Source: Streptomyces tsukubensis
Lineage (GTDB): Bacteria > Actinomycetota > Actinomycetes > Streptomycetales > Streptomycetaceae
Assembly: GCF_009296025.1 (NCBI RefSeq)
Contig: NZ_CP045178.1
Coordinates: forward strand, 1,302,001 to 1,366,000
DNA: 64,000 nucleotides
Direction: 5' to 3'
Shown here: positions 18,724 through 29,693 of the stretch, in pieces
How positions within the stretch are numbered: the first letter of the stretch is position 1
Layout of the letters: the number at the start of each line of letters is the position of its first letter
Program-made: the position numbers and the translations under genes
The notes under the pieces: generated by a model
Seen by the model: the letters and a program-made list of their open reading frames with translations, nothing else
What the model was told of the DNA's origin: nothing
Database searches by the model: none

Positions 18724-19950
18724 TCATCGTTTCCCGTCGGCCTCGTACGCCTCGTACGCCTCGTTCACCTCGTCCAGGACGCGGGGCAGCGCGGCCAGGA
18801 AGGCGTCCACCTCTTCGTCACCGAGCGTCAGCGGGGGCATGAGCCGTACGACATCGGGGGCGGGCGCGTTGACCAGCAGACCGGCGTCCTGGGCCGCCTG
18901 CTGTATCTGTGGAGCCAGCGGCTTTGTGAGCACGATACCCAGCAGCAGGCCCGCGCCGCGTACCTGACTGACCAAGGGGTGCCGGCCGTCGTCCTTCGGG
19001 TTCTCCATCCCCTCGCGCAACCGTTCGCCGACGCGCTTGACGTGATCGAGGAGGCCGTCCGCGGCGATGGTGTCGAGGACGGCGAGACCGGCGGCGCAGG
19101 CGACCGGGTTCCCGCCGAACGTCGTCCCGTGGTGGCCGGGCTTGAGCAGCTCCGCGGTGTCGCCGAAGGCGATGGTGGCGCCGATGGGCAGTCCGCCGCC
19201 GAGTCCCTTGGCGAGGGTGACGATGTCGGGGTCGACGCCTTCGTGGGCCTGGTGCTCGAACCAGTGTCCTGTCCTGCCGACCCCGGTCTGCACCTCGTCG
19301 AGGACGAGGAGGGTGCCGGTGGCGCGGGTGATCTCGCGGGCGGCCCGCAGATAGCCGGCGGGCGGCACGACGACGCCGTTCTCGCCCTGGATCGGCTCGA
19401 CGACGAGCAGCGCCGTCTCGGTGGTGACGGCGGCACGCAGGGCCTGGACGTCTCCGTACGGCACGTGGGTCACGTCGCCCGGCAGCGGCAGGAAGGGGGT
19501 CCGCTTGCCCGGCTGTCCCGTGAGGGCGAGGGAGCCCATGGTGCGGCCGTGGAAACCACCTTGCGTGGCGACCATGTGGGTACGGCCCGTCAGCCGCCCG
19601 ATCTTGAAGGCGCTCTCGTTGGCCTCGGCCCCCGAGTTGCTGAAGTAGACGCGGCCGGGGCGTCCGAAGAGCTGGATGAGCCGTTCGGCGAGGGCGACGG
19701 GCGGCTCGGCGACGAAGAGGTTGGAGACATGGCCGAGGGAGGCGATCTGGTGGGAGACCGCCTCGACGACGGCGGGGTGGGCGTGGCCGAGGGCGTTGAC
19801 GGCGATGCCTCCGACGAAGTCGGCGTACTCCTTGCCGTCGGCGTCCCAGACCTTGGCGCCCGCACCGCGGACGAGCGGCAGCCTGGGGGTGCCGTAGTTG
19901 TCCATCAGCGCGCCCTGCCAGCGCTGCGTCAGTTCTTCGTTGGCGGTCAC
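18724..19950 (-). CDS. argD: Acetylornithine aminotransferase
   Basis: A PLP-dependent class III aminotransferase of 408 residues which converts N-acetylglutamate semialdehyde to N-acetylornithine. Motifs are [27 protein letters not shown] and [13 protein letters not shown], where Lys binds PLP. The start is the GTG at 19950, overlapping the argB stop (GTGA); the frame runs on upstream within argB but without relevance. The C-terminus carries a short acidic repeat ([14 protein letters not shown]). Confidence 0.97.
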   Translation of the reverse strand: MTANEELTQRWQGALMDNYGTPRLPLVRGAGAKVWDADGKEYADFVGGIAVNALGHAHPAVVEAVSHQIASLGHVSNLFVAEPPVALAERLIQLFGRPGRVYFSNSGAEANESAFKIGRLTGRTHMVATQGGFHGRTMGSLALTGQPGKRTPFLPLPGDVTHVPYGDVQALRAAVTTETALLVVEPIQGENGVVVPPAGYLRAAREITRATGTLLVLDEVQTGVGRTGHWFEHQAHEGVDPDIVTLAKGLGGGLPIGATIAFGDTAELLKPGHHGTTFGGNPVACAAGLAVLDTIAADGLLDHVKRVGERLREGMENPKDDGRHPLVSQVRGAGLLLGIVLTKPLAPQIQQAAQDAGLLVNAPAPDVVRLMPPLTLGDEEVDAFLAALPRVLDEVNEAYEAYEADGKR

Positions 19951-21008
19951 TGTGCGGCCCCTTCCTCGGGTTCGTGCTGGTCGTACCGGCCGTGCTGTTC
20001 GGGTTCCCGGGCGTGCTGATCGGGTTCCGGGGCGTCGGGCACGACCATCGTGCCGATGCCCTCGTCGGTGAAGATCTCCAGGAGGATGGAGTGCTGGACG
20101 CGTCCGTCGATGACGCGGGCGGTGTGCACCCCGTTGCGTACGGCGTGCAGGCACCCCTCCATCTTGGGCACCATGCCGCTGGCCAGATCGGGCAGCAGCT
20201 TCTCCAGCTCCTTGGCGGTGAGGCGGCTGATCACGTCGTCGCTGTTCGGCCAGTCCTCGTAGAGGCCTTCCACGTCGGTGAGGACCATCAGCGTCTCGGC
20301 GTCGAGGGCGGCGGCCAGCGCGGCGGCGGCGGTGTCGGCGTTGACGTTGTAGACGTGGTTGTCGTCGGCGCTGCGGGCGATGGAGGAGACGACGGGGATG
20401 CGGCCGTCGTCGAGCAGCGTCTCGATCACACCGGTGTTGATCTCGGTGATCTCGCCGACGCGGCCGATGTCCACCAGTTCGCCCTCGATACGGGGCCGGT
20501 GTTTGGTCGCGGTGATGGTGTGGGCGTCCTCGCCCGTGAGGCCGACGGCGAGCGGCCCGTGCTCGTTGAGCAGTCCGACCAACTCGCGCTGGACCTGCCC
20601 GGCGAGGACCATCCGTACGACGTCCATGGCCTCGGGCGTGGTGACCCGCAGCCCCGCCTTGAACTCGCTGACCAGACCGTGCCGGTCGAGCTGCGCGCTG
20701 ATCTGGGGGCCGCCGCCGTGCACGACGACCGGCCGCAGACCGGCGTGGCGCAGGAAGACGACATCCTGGGCGAAGGCGGCCTTGAGGGCGTCGTCGACCA
20801 TGGCGTTGCCGCCGAACTTGATGACGACGGTCCTGCCGTGGTGCCTGGTGAGCCAGGGCAGCGCCTCCACGAGGATCTGCGCCTTCGGCAGCGCGGTGTG
20901 TTTGCGCGCGGTGGGCTTGGTGGCCGCCGAGGGGGTGACGGCGTCAGGGGTGATGGTCGCTTCGGGGGCGGTGTCGTCCACGGTGCCGGTCTCTTCGGGG
21001 TCGCTCAT
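19947..21008 (-). CDS. argB: N-acetylglutamate kinase with extended termini
   Basis: An amino acid kinase-fold protein that phosphorylates N-acetylglutamate. Core motifs are [23 protein letters not shown], and [15 protein letters not shown]. At 353 residues it is longer than the usual roughly 300. The first 45 residues are Thr/Pro/Ala/Asp-rich (for example [19 protein letters not shown]) and the last 30 are a His/Glu/Pro/Gln repeat ([22 protein letters not shown]). Neither belongs to the kinase fold. The ATG overlaps the argJ stop by 4 bases, which supports the early start. Arginine feedback is expected but cannot be judged here. Confidence 0.96.
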   Translation of the reverse strand: MSDPEETGTVDDTAPEATITPDAVTPSAATKPTARKHTALPKAQILVEALPWLTRHHGRTVVIKFGGNAMVDDALKAAFAQDVVFLRHAGLRPVVVHGGGPQISAQLDRHGLVSEFKAGLRVTTPEAMDVVRMVLAGQVQRELVGLLNEHGPLAVGLTGEDAHTITATKHRPRIEGELVDIGRVGEITEINTGVIETLLDDGRIPVVSSIARSADDNHVYNVNADTAAAALAAALDAETLMVLTDVEGLYEDWPNSDDVISRLTAKELEKLLPDLASGMVPKMEGCLHAVRNGVHTARVIDGRVQHSILLEIFTDEGIGTMVVPDAPEPDQHAREPEQHGRYDQHEPEEGAAQ

Positions 21009-22156
21009 GACGAGTACGCGCTGTTCTCGTGGACGTAGTCGGCGGTGAGGTCGTTGGCCCAGATCACCGCGGACTCGGAGCCCGCCGAGAGGTCCGCGGT
21101 GACGCGCACCTCGCGGTAGCGCATGTCGACGAGGTCGCGGTCCTCACCGACCGAGCCGTTCTTGCAGACCCAGACGTCGTTGATGGCGACATTGAGCTGG
21201 TCGGGCTCGAAGCGGGCCGAGGTGGTGCCGATGGCGGAGAGTACTCGGCCCCAGTTGGGGTCCTCGCCGTGGATGGCGCACTTCAGGAGGTTGTTGCGGG
21301 CGATGGAGCGGCCGACCTCGACCGCGTCGTCCTCGCTCGCCGCGCCGACGACCTCGATGCGGATGTCCTTGGACGCGCCCTCGGCGTCCCCGATGAGCTG
21401 GCGGGCGAGGTCGTCGCAGAGTTCACGGACGGCTTCGGCGAACTCGTCGTGGGCGGGCGTCTCGCCGGACGCTCCCGAGGCCAGCAGCAGGACGGTGTCG
21501 TTGGTGGACATGCAGCCGTCGGAGTCGACCCGGTCGAAAGTGGTGCGGGTCGCCGCGCGCAGCGCGCGGTCGAGGGCGGCGCTGTCCACGTCGGCGTCGG
21601 TGGTGAGGACGACGAGCATGGTGGCGAGGCCGGGGGCGAGCATGCCCGCGCCCTTCGCCATCCCGCCGACGCTCCAGCCGGCGCGCTGGACGACCGCCGT
21701 CTTGTGGACGCTGTCGGTGGTCTTGATGGCGATGGCGGCCTTCTCTCCGCCGTGCTCGCTGAGTGCGGCGGCGGCGGCCCGGACGCCGGGCAGCAGCTTG
21801 TCCATGGGAAGCAGCTCACCGATGAGCCCGGTGGAGGCGACGGCGACCTCTCCCGCGCTCGTGCCCAGCTCCTCGGCGGCCTTCTCCGCGGTGGCGTGCG
21901 TGTCCTGGAAGCCCTGGGGTCCCGTACAGGCGTTGGCGCCACCGGAGTTGAGGACGACGGCGGAGACCTGTCCGCCCTTGAGTACCTGCTCGGACCAGAG
22001 GACCGGGGCGGCCTTGACGCGGTTGGAGGTGAAGACGCCCGCGGCTGCCTGGCGGGGCCCGTTGTTGACCACGAGGGCCAGGTCCGGGTTGCCGTTCTCC
22101 TTGATCCCGGCGGCGATGCCCGCCGCCGTGAATCCCTTTGCTGCGGTGACGCTCAC
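21005..22156 (-). CDS. argJ: Glutamate N-acetyltransferase / ornithine acetyltransferase
   Basis: A protein of 383 residues that moves the acetyl group from acetylornithine to glutamate, closing the acetyl cycle. It cleaves itself at the Ala-Thr of [13 protein letters not shown], and the exposed Thr is the nucleophile. Other motifs are [12 protein letters not shown] before it and [12 protein letters not shown] after. With argJ the pathway needs no separate acetylornithine deacetylase. It follows argC after 111 bases and overlaps argB by 4. Confidence 0.97.
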   Translation of the reverse strand: MSVTAAKGFTAAGIAAGIKENGNPDLALVVNNGPRQAAAGVFTSNRVKAAPVLWSEQVLKGGQVSAVVLNSGGANACTGPQGFQDTHATAEKAAEELGTSAGEVAVASTGLIGELLPMDKLLPGVRAAAAALSEHGGEKAAIAIKTTDSVHKTAVVQRAGWSVGGMAKGAGMLAPGLATMLVVLTTDADVDSAALDRALRAATRTTFDRVDSDGCMSTNDTVLLLASGASGETPAHDEFAEAVRELCDDLARQLIGDAEGASKDIRIEVVGAASEDDAVEVGRSIARNNLLKCAIHGEDPNWGRVLSAIGTTSARFEPDQLNVAINDVWVCKNGSVGEDRDLVDMRYREVRVTADLSAGSESAVIWANDLTADYVHENSAYSS

Positions 22157-22267
22157 GCTGTCTCCCTGTTCGGTGCCGCGCCCGTGGGACGGGGGCTCGC
22201 GGCGTTCTTCGTGATCTTCGTCGGTCTCCTGCGCGCCACCGTCACCGCGCGGCCGGACGGTGGACCG

Positions 22268-23350
<1,083 letters not shown>

Positions 23351-23460
23351 AGGGGGTGAGGGGCGCTGTGGTCCGGATGTGACGGCGCAAGGCAGCGCCG
23401 GGGCGGGCGGAGACCGTGAGGCCGAACCCCAGTGGCTTGATCAAGGCGTCGTGCGAGCCG

Positions 23461-23505
23461 GCGAAGACGGCGAAGACGGCGAAGACGGCGAAGACGGCGA
23501 AGACG
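23461..23505. repeat. 9-bp tandem repeat (GCGAAGACG)5
   Basis: Five exact contiguous copies between argC and the AraC-type gene. In one frame of the minus strand it would read as repeats of FAV, but there is no real gene there. Confidence 0.9.
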
Positions 23506-23640
23506 CTGATCATGATGAGGGGACACGGCGGTGGCCGAGGTCACCGCAGCCGGCACCCGACTTGATCGGGCACAGGATGTCGGGTGCGGCTCCGCGGGCG
23601 CCGCCTAGCGTGGTGGTCGTCAAGAGGAGGGAAGCCGGGC

Positions 23641-24507
23641 ATGCTGGAGCGGCTCAATCAGGCCATGGAGCACATCGAGCGCCATCTCGACGAGGCCGTC
23701 GACGTGGGCGAGCTGGCACGGACCGCGGCGACCTCGGAGTACCACCTGCGCCGGATGTTCTCCGCGCTCGCGGGCATGCCGCTTTCCGAGTACGTCCGGC
23801 GCCGTCGGCTCACCCTCGCGGGCGCCGAGGTACTCGCGGGCAGCGGGACGCTGCTGGAGATCGCGGTGCGCTACGGCTACAGCTCCGGCGAGGCGTTCGC
23901 GCGGGCGTTCCGTGCCATGCACGACATCGGCCCCGGTGAGGCCAGGCGTACCGGTGCGACGCTCAACTCCCAGTCCCGGATGGCCTTCCGCCTCACCATC
24001 GAAGGGAGCGGCAATATGCGATACCGCGTCGTGGACAAGGCGGGCTTCTCCGTCGTCGGGCTCAAGGCCCGGGTACCGCTGGTGCACACGGGGCCGAATC
24101 AGGCGATCATCGACCTCGTCCGTGGGATCGACCCGCGGACCCTGGAACTCCTTGAGCGCCTGTCGGACCAGGAGCCGACGGGCATCGTCGCGGTCTGCGA
24201 CGACCTGGACCCCAGCCGCGCCGAGGGCACGGAACTCGACTACCACCACGGAGTGATCACGTCGGCGTCCGCGCCCGAGGGGATGACCACGCTGGCCGTT
24301 CCGGCCGGCGCCTGGGCGGTCTTCACCACCTCGGGCCCCGCGCCGCGGGCCATCCAGGAGCTCTGGCGGGACGTCTTCACCGAGTGGTTCCCCTCCAACC
24401 CGTACCGCGCTCGCGTCGGCCCTGAGATCCTGCGCACCCGCCTGTCGTCGGACGGGACCGAGGCCGACGCGCAACTGTGGCTCCCTGTGGAGCCCGAGCA
24501 CGGCTGA
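23641..24507 (+). CDS. AraC-family regulator with GyrI-like effector domain
   Basis: A protein of 288 residues. The first 100 form the AraC double helix-turn-helix (LNQAMEHIERHLDEAVDVGELARTAATSEYHLRRMFSALAGMPLSEYVRRRRL, then LLEIAVRYGYSSGEAFARAFRAMHDIGP). The rest is a GyrI-like/BmrR effector domain (MRYRVVDKAGFSVVGLKARVPL ... PAGAWAVFTTSGPAPRAIQELWRDVFTEWFPSN). Such proteins respond to hydrophobic or cationic drugs or to other small molecules. ATG 23641 starts the conserved helix; the frame is open upstream to 23584. No obvious target gene is adjacent. Confidence 0.9.
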   Translation: MLERLNQAMEHIERHLDEAVDVGELARTAATSEYHLRRMFSALAGMPLSEYVRRRRLTLAGAEVLAGSGTLLEIAVRYGYSSGEAFARAFRAMHDIGPGEARRTGATLNSQSRMAFRLTIEGSGNMRYRVVDKAGFSVVGLKARVPLVHTGPNQAIIDLVRGIDPRTLELLERLSDQEPTGIVAVCDDLDPSRAEGTELDYHHGVITSASAPEGMTTLAVPAGAWAVFTTSGPAPRAIQELWRDVFTEWFPSNPYRARVGPEILRTRLSSDGTEADAQLWLPVEPEHG

Positions 24508-24599
24508 AGCGGGGCGGGCAGGTCCCTCGGGGCGTACCGGGCCTTCCTGGCCGGCCCGCGAGGACCGTGTCAGGCGGGAGCGGCGGCCCACTCCGGTGG

Positions 24600-24699
24600 T
24601 GGGAGCGGGCAGCCAGCGGGCGGGCGGGCCCGATGACCGTCGGCAGTCGGCAGTCGGCAGCCGGTAGCCGGTAGCCGCAGACCGTCAGCCCGCAGACCG
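24600..24699. repeat. Short tandem repeats after the AraC gene
   Basis: GTCGGCAGTCGGCAGTCGGC and related 7-bp units (CGGCAGT, CGGTAGC) fill the end of the gap between convergent genes. No terminator of the usual form was recognised. Confidence 0.55.
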
Positions 24700-25980
24700 T
24701 CAACCCGCGGCGCCGGAACGGTCCGAGTTCCCGAGCCAGGCCAGCGCCGCCACTGTCATGGCACTGACCCCGGTGTCCAGGGTGGGCTGGATGACGGGAG
24801 CGAAGTAGGGGCTGTGGTTGACCGGGATGTCCTGGGCGACGGTGCCCTTCTTCGCCGCCTCGGCGTACTGGTCGGCGTCGACCCCTCCGATGCCCCAGTA
24901 GGTGAAGGGCACACCGAACGCCTTGGGCAGCTCGCTCATGTCCTCGCTGGCGGTCTGGAGGTCGAGGGTGTGCGCGTCGTCGCCGAAGTGGGCGGCGAAC
25001 GCCTCGGCGACGCGTCGGGTCGGTTCTTCGTCGTTGACGGTGGCGGGGAAGCCTGCCGTCTTCTCGAACTCGGGTGGCTTCGGCGCCCCGGACGCCTCGC
25101 ACTCGGCGCGGACGACACGTTCGATCGCCTTGAGGACCTGGGTGCGGGTCGCCTCGTCGTAGGTGCGGACGTTGAGCTGGATGACGGCGCTGTCGGGGAT
25201 GACGTTGGGGCCGCTGCCCGCGTGGACGCTGCCCACGGTGAGGACGACGGGGGTGGTGGCCGCGAGTTCCCTGGAGACGATGGTCTGGAGGCGTACGACG
25301 ATCATGGCGGCCATCACCACGGGGTCGACACCGGCCTGTGGCTCCGAGCCGTGGGCGCCTCGCCCGTGGACGGTGACGCGCAGACTGTCGGCGGCCGAGA
25401 GGACGGACCCCGAACGGGTGCCGACATAGCCGGCCGGACAGGGCAGGACGTGCTGGGCGAGCACCACGTCGGGGTGGGGCGCCTTCGACATGAGGCCGTC
25501 GTCGACCATGGCGTCGGCGCCGTCGCCGTTCTCCTCCGAGGGCTGGAAGAGCGCCACGAAGGTACCCCGCCAGGCGTCCTTGGCCTCGGCCATCAGCCGC
25601 GCGCAGCCGATGAGCGCGGTCACGTGTACGTCGTGCCCGCAGGCGTGCATGACCGGCTGCTCCGTTCCGTCCCCGTCGGTCGCGGTCACGGTGGAGGCGT
25701 ACGGCAGACCGGTCTGCTCCCGTACGGGGAGGGCGTCCATGTCCGCGCGGGCCATGAGGGTGGGCCCCTCGCCGTTGGCCAGTACGCCGATCACGCCGGT
25801 GCCACCGATACCGTCGGTGACCTCGTAGCCGAAGTCCCGCAGGGCGTCGGCCGCCTTCTTCGCCGTACGGTGTTCCCGCAGGCCGAGTTCGGGATGCTGG
25901 TGCAGGTCCCGGTAGAGGTCCTCCAGGTCGGAGCGGATGTCGGCGAGGCCGGACAATACGGCGTGGCTACGGTCGGTCAC
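24700..25980 (-). CDS. M20-family amidohydrolase / peptidase
   Basis: A protein of 426 residues of the M20D type (hippurate hydrolase / IAA-amino acid hydrolase-like). Metal ligands are visible in ARADMDALP, HACGHDVHVTALIGC and FQPSEENGDGA; the dimerisation domain contains HGRGAHGSEPQAGVDPV. It would cleave N-acyl or amide bonds of small substrates. Its start overlaps the end of the TRIC gene by 4 bases (ATGA), so the two are co-translated, TRIC first. Substrate cannot be read from sequence. Confidence 0.92.
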   Translation of the reverse strand: MTDRSHAVLSGLADIRSDLEDLYRDLHQHPELGLREHRTAKKAADALRDFGYEVTDGIGGTGVIGVLANGEGPTLMARADMDALPVREQTGLPYASTVTATDGDGTEQPVMHACGHDVHVTALIGCARLMAEAKDAWRGTFVALFQPSEENGDGADAMVDDGLMSKAPHPDVVLAQHVLPCPAGYVGTRSGSVLSAADSLRVTVHGRGAHGSEPQAGVDPVVMAAMIVVRLQTIVSRELAATTPVVLTVGSVHAGSGPNVIPDSAVIQLNVRTYDEATRTQVLKAIERVVRAECEASGAPKPPEFEKTAGFPATVNDEEPTRRVAEAFAAHFGDDAHTLDLQTASEDMSELPKAFGVPFTYWGIGGVDADQYAEAAKKGTVAQDIPVNHSPYFAPVIQPTLDTGVSAMTVAALAWLGNSDRSGAAG

Positions 25981-26729
25981 GATGACTCCTCCGGTGGGTC
26001 GGGCCGCTCTTCTTCTGTGCCGGGCCGCTTCCTCCTGCGGGTGACGGAACCGATGGGGTGGCGCAGTGTGGCGGCCACCGCGGTCCTGGGCTGCCAGTCC
26101 AGGCTGTTGGGCAAGGTCCAGCCGAGCCGTACGGCGGTGTGTCTGAAGGCCAGGGCCAGCAGGATGCCGAGGACGACGCCGAGGCCGGGCCGACCGAGGT
26201 AGACACAGGTCACCGTGGTCCCCGCGACCGCGACGGCGACGGTCGCGTACAGTCCGTTGCCGCCGAAGACGGCGGGCACCCGGCCCAGTACGACGTCACG
26301 CAGGGCGCCGCCGCCGATGGCGCTCACGGTCCCCAGCAGGACGGCGGGGAGCCAGCCAAGACCGGCGGCCAGCGTCTTGTTGACGCCGGTCACCGCCCAG
26401 AACCCGATGACAGCGGCGTCGAGCGTGGTGAACAGCCGGGTCCAGGACTCCTCGCTGAGCTTGATGAGGAAGACCACGACGGCTCCGGCGACAGCGGTCG
26501 GCAGGTAGGCGTAGTCGGTCAGCGCGACCGGGGTGCCGTGCTGCAGCAGTACGTCCCTGATCATGCCTCCGCCCAGGCCGGAGATGATGCCCACCACCAG
26601 GAACCCGAACAGGTCGAGACCGGCCGTACGGGCCACGGCACCGCCGAGCAGCGCGCACGAGGCGACACCGGCGAGGTCGAGGTAGCGCGTCGCGACCGTG
26701 ATACCGGCGGGGATGAGGGAAGCCGACAT
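25977..26729 (-). CDS. TRIC-type (UPF0126) cation channel / membrane protein
   Basis: A membrane protein of 250 residues with about seven hydrophobic segments in two homologous halves. Each half holds the typical GGG-x-x-RD motif: GLGGGMIRDVLLQ and AIGGGALRDVVLGR. Bacterial members of this trimeric family conduct monovalent cations. After the last membrane segment comes a basic and acidic tail (RRRKRPGTEEERPDPPEESS). I chose ATG 26729; a GTG at 26747 is an alternative, and the frame is open to 26861 without membrane protein character. Confidence 0.88.
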   Translation of the reverse strand: MSASLIPAGITVATRYLDLAGVASCALLGGAVARTAGLDLFGFLVVGIISGLGGGMIRDVLLQHGTPVALTDYAYLPTAVAGAVVVFLIKLSEESWTRLFTTLDAAVIGFWAVTGVNKTLAAGLGWLPAVLLGTVSAIGGGALRDVVLGRVPAVFGGNGLYATVAVAVAGTTVTCVYLGRPGLGVVLGILLALAFRHTAVRLGWTLPNSLDWQPRTAVAATLRHPIGSVTRRRKRPGTEEERPDPPEESS

Positions 26730-26934
26730 CACGTACGCGGTGGACACGTTGTCGAGCCTAGTTACGTGGCCGTGGCGCGCCACTCGGGCCGCTGTCGGGC
26801 CGTTGTCGGTGACCTGTCGGCCGCCGCTGCGAATCTGGTGCGGCGGGGCGGGGCGGGACACGCACGCTCAGCCAGGCCGGGCCCGTACCGGGTCACTCCC
26901 CCGTTCCACTCCCTCACTCCAAGGAGCCACCGTC

Positions 26935-27894
26935 ATGCCCTCCATGCCCTCAGCGCCCACCCCCGGGCCGTACGACGTCCACCGGCCGCCCCGCGCCGAC
27001 GGCAGGACCTTCATGGTCACCGGTGGCAACGCGGGCATCGGCTACTTCGTCGCGGAACAGCTCGCCGCGAGCGGGGCCACGGTGTGGATGAGCAGCCGCG
27101 ACGCCGGGCGGGGCGAGGCCGCCGCGGAGTCGATCCGCACCCGTGTCCCCGGGGCGCGGGTCAGCCACTTCCGGCTGGACCTCGCGGACCTGTCGTCCCT
27201 CAAGGCGTCGGTCGAGGCGCTGGGCGCCGACCGACTCGACGCGGTGGTGTACAACGCGGGCGTGGCACTCGACGACCCGCCGCGCCGCGAGACGAAGGAC
27301 GGACACGAGTTGATGTTCGGAACCAACCATCTCGGCCACTTCGCGCTCACCCGGTGGCTGGCGCCCCTGCTCCGGGCCGCGCCCGCCGCCCGTGTGGTGA
27401 CGGTCGGCAGCTTCGCGGCGAAGTCCGAGCGGCTGGACCTGGACGATCCGGAGTCCACCGAGGACTACCGGCCCAAACGTACCTACGGGCGCTCCAAACT
27501 CGCGCAGACGCACTTCGGTTTCGAACTCGACCGCCGGGTACGTGCGTCCGGAGGCACGCTGCTGAGTGTGGTGGCCCACCCGGGTGGCGCGCTGGACGGG
27601 CTCACCCCGGCCCGTCCTCGGGTGCATGTGACGACCGGCGGCGAACGGCTGCGCGCCCTGCCGGCGGGGCTGCTGCTCCAGGGCAAGGAGGCGGGGGCGC
27701 GGCCCGTGGTGCGGGCAGTCCTCGACCCGGAGGTGCGGGGCGGGGAGTTGTACGGCCCGAGGGTCTTCGGGCTGCGCGGCCTGCCACGCCCCGAGCCCGT
27801 GAAAGGGCACTTCGCGGACGCGGCGGTCGCGGCCAGGCTCTGGGAGATCAGCAGCGCGATGGCCGGTGTCTCGCCGGATCTCGGGCTGTTGTAG
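26935..27894 (+). CDS. Short-chain dehydrogenase/reductase
   Basis: A protein of 319 residues with the classical SDR features: MVTGGNAGIGYFVAEQL (cofactor glycine motif TGxxxGIG), YNAGVA (NAG), and the catalytic Tyr/Lys in TYGRSKLAQTHFGFEL. It resembles the retinol dehydrogenase/WW-oxidoreductase subgroup, often longer than 250 residues. AAGGAG lies 8 bases before ATG 26935. It is divergent from the TRIC gene; substrate unknown. Confidence 0.9.
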   Translation: MPSMPSAPTPGPYDVHRPPRADGRTFMVTGGNAGIGYFVAEQLAASGATVWMSSRDAGRGEAAAESIRTRVPGARVSHFRLDLADLSSLKASVEALGADRLDAVVYNAGVALDDPPRRETKDGHELMFGTNHLGHFALTRWLAPLLRAAPAARVVTVGSFAAKSERLDLDDPESTEDYRPKRTYGRSKLAQTHFGFELDRRVRASGGTLLSVVAHPGGALDGLTPARPRVHVTTGGERLRALPAGLLLQGKEAGARPVVRAVLDPEVRGGELYGPRVFGLRGLPRPEPVKGHFADAAVAARLWEISSAMAGVSPDLGLL

Positions 27895-28166
27895 GCGGGG
27901 GCCTGCGGCCGGGGCCCCGAACTGACCTTGCCGGAGGGGTCGGAGGGGCCGGAGCCCACCGTGCGGGAGTGGTCGGCGGACACCGAGGGCCGATCGAGAG
28001 GTGCACGACTTCGGCGTGCGGAGGCACCGCCTCCGGCTCGGGGCTGTTGATGCTCGGGAGGCGCGAGTGAAACGGGTCGATGTGAGAGGAGGCATCCCCG
28101 TACGGCTCCCTCGATTACGGCTGACCGACGGGTTCCCCCTGGCGCACCCGGTGGCACGATGGGCGC

Positions 28167-28991
28167 ATGACACCCCATCCTTTGCTGGGAATCGATGAGG
28201 TATCCGCCGTAGAGCCCTACCTCGCACGCGCGGGGGAGGTGTTCGCCGAGTTCCGTGCGCAGGACTCAGGATGTGTGTCCTACGGAGTGCGGCTCGATGA
28301 CGGCGAACGCTGGTTCGTCAAGGAGGGCGTCACCGAGCAGGCTCGGCTCTCCCTGGAACGCGGCTGGGCGTTCCACAGGGCCGTGCGCCACCCGGTGATC
28401 GTCCCGCAGCTCCACAGGATCGTGGTGGGGGGCAACTGGGCGGTCGTGATGCCGTGGCACGACGGCGAGGTGCTGTACCACCCCACGCGTCGGGGGTCGG
28501 AGAGCCGGGTCGCGCCCGACAGTGCGATGGCCCGGTTCAGGGCCCTGCCGGTCCTGCGGATCCTGCACGCCTTCGGGCAGGTGCTCAGCGCCCACCTGGC
28601 GGTGGAGGAGGCGGGCCGGGTCGCTGTCGACCTCTACGACGGTTCCCTCCTGTACGACTTCACAGCGCACGACCTGCGCCTGGTGGACCTCGACGAGTAC
28701 CGCCCCGGGCCCTTCGTGGTCGAGGAGGAGCGGCTGCCGGGCTCGCTGCGGTTCATGGCGCCGGAGGAGTTGAAGCGCGGGGCTGTGGTCGACGCCCGCT
28801 CGACCGTCTTCACACTGGGGCGAGCGGCAAGACTGCTGCTGGACGCGGGCGACGACGAGAGTGCCTGGCGCGGCAGTACGGGACAGCTGGCGGTGGTGGA
28901 CCGCGCCACCCGCGCGGACCCGGAGGAACGGTTCCCCTCCGTCAGGCGGTTCGCACGGGCCTGGCAGAGCGCGCGGCAACTCGCGCCCTGA
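28167..28991 (+). CDS. Divergent protein kinase-like protein
   Basis: A protein of 274 residues that resembles the catalytic half of Ser/Thr kinases. There is an ATP-site Lys (RWFVKEGVTEQAR), a hinge-like NWAVVMPWHDGEVLYHP, a catalytic-loop-like VAVDLYDGSLLYDF and a DFG-like LRLVDLDEYRPG, followed by RFMAPEELKRGAVVDARSTVFTLGRAARLLL, like the APE and DxxxxG segments. The HRD and DFG motifs are altered, so activity is uncertain. It has no membrane segment and no PASTA domain. Confidence 0.7.
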   Translation: MTPHPLLGIDEVSAVEPYLARAGEVFAEFRAQDSGCVSYGVRLDDGERWFVKEGVTEQARLSLERGWAFHRAVRHPVIVPQLHRIVVGGNWAVVMPWHDGEVLYHPTRRGSESRVAPDSAMARFRALPVLRILHAFGQVLSAHLAVEEAGRVAVDLYDGSLLYDFTAHDLRLVDLDEYRPGPFVVEEERLPGSLRFMAPEELKRGAVVDARSTVFTLGRAARLLLDAGDDESAWRGSTGQLAVVDRATRADPEERFPSVRRFARAWQSARQLAP

Positions 28992-29057
28992 GGGGTCCTA
29001 CCGCCCCGGCCCGGGGTGGGGGCGGACACGGACGGGGAGCTGCGGTAGGAAGGGAGG

Positions 29058-29585
29058 GTGCAGCCAACCGACACCTCACTCCACCCCGTACCTGACGCCC
29101 TCCTCTACCTGGCCGGCCGCTGGCAGGTCCTGCGCACCGCCCAGGACCTGGCAGGCGGCATGGACGGTACTTTCACCGGCACCACCGACTTCAGCGACCT
29201 CCCGCCCCACGACGACGAAGGCGATGAGGGCGGCGGGGGCGACGGGGGTACCGAGGTCGACAAGGGCGCGGGCGGGCTCTCGCACCACGAGTCCGGGGCC
29301 TTCACCTGGAACGGTGTGACGCGGCCCGCCGAGCGCACCCTGCGGTATCTCCAGGCAAGCGCGGCGGGGACCGTACGCGTCGAGTTCGCGCACGGCGGTT
29401 TCTTCCACGACCTGGATCTGCGCACCGGCCACTACGTGGCCGACCACCCCTGCTCGCTCGACATGTACCGCGGCGAGTTCACGGTGCTCGGCCCCGACCG
29501 CTGGCGGACGGTGTGGCGGGTCGCGGGCCCGGCCAAGGACCTCGTACTGACCACGGAGTACCGCAGGGACCGCGCGCGGCGATAG
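29058..29585 (+). CDS. DUF6314-like small protein
   Basis: A protein of 175 residues. Its two conserved halves are LLYLAGRWQVLRTAQDLAGGMDGTFTGTTDF and HHESGAFTWNGVTRPAERTLRYL, then FFHDLDLRTGHYVADHPCSLDMYRGEFTVLGPDRWRTVWRVAGPAKDLVLTTEY. This is the pattern I know for DUF6314, which is probably lipocalin-like (beta strands, a ligand or heme pocket). An acidic Gly/Asp insert (HDDEGDEGGGGDGG) lies between strands. The start is GTG 29058. Function unknown. Confidence 0.7.
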   Translation: MQPTDTSLHPVPDALLYLAGRWQVLRTAQDLAGGMDGTFTGTTDFSDLPPHDDEGDEGGGGDGGTEVDKGAGGLSHHESGAFTWNGVTRPAERTLRYLQASAAGTVRVEFAHGGFFHDLDLRTGHYVADHPCSLDMYRGEFTVLGPDRWRTVWRVAGPAKDLVLTTEYRRDRARR

Positions 29586-29693
29586 CCGCCCGCCTCATCC
29601 TCCGTAGCGGTCGCCCTCGCCTCCCGGGGCCCGGTCGTCGGTCGCGGAGCTGCGCGCCGCACCGGACCCGGCTCGGTCCAGGCCGAGCACCAT

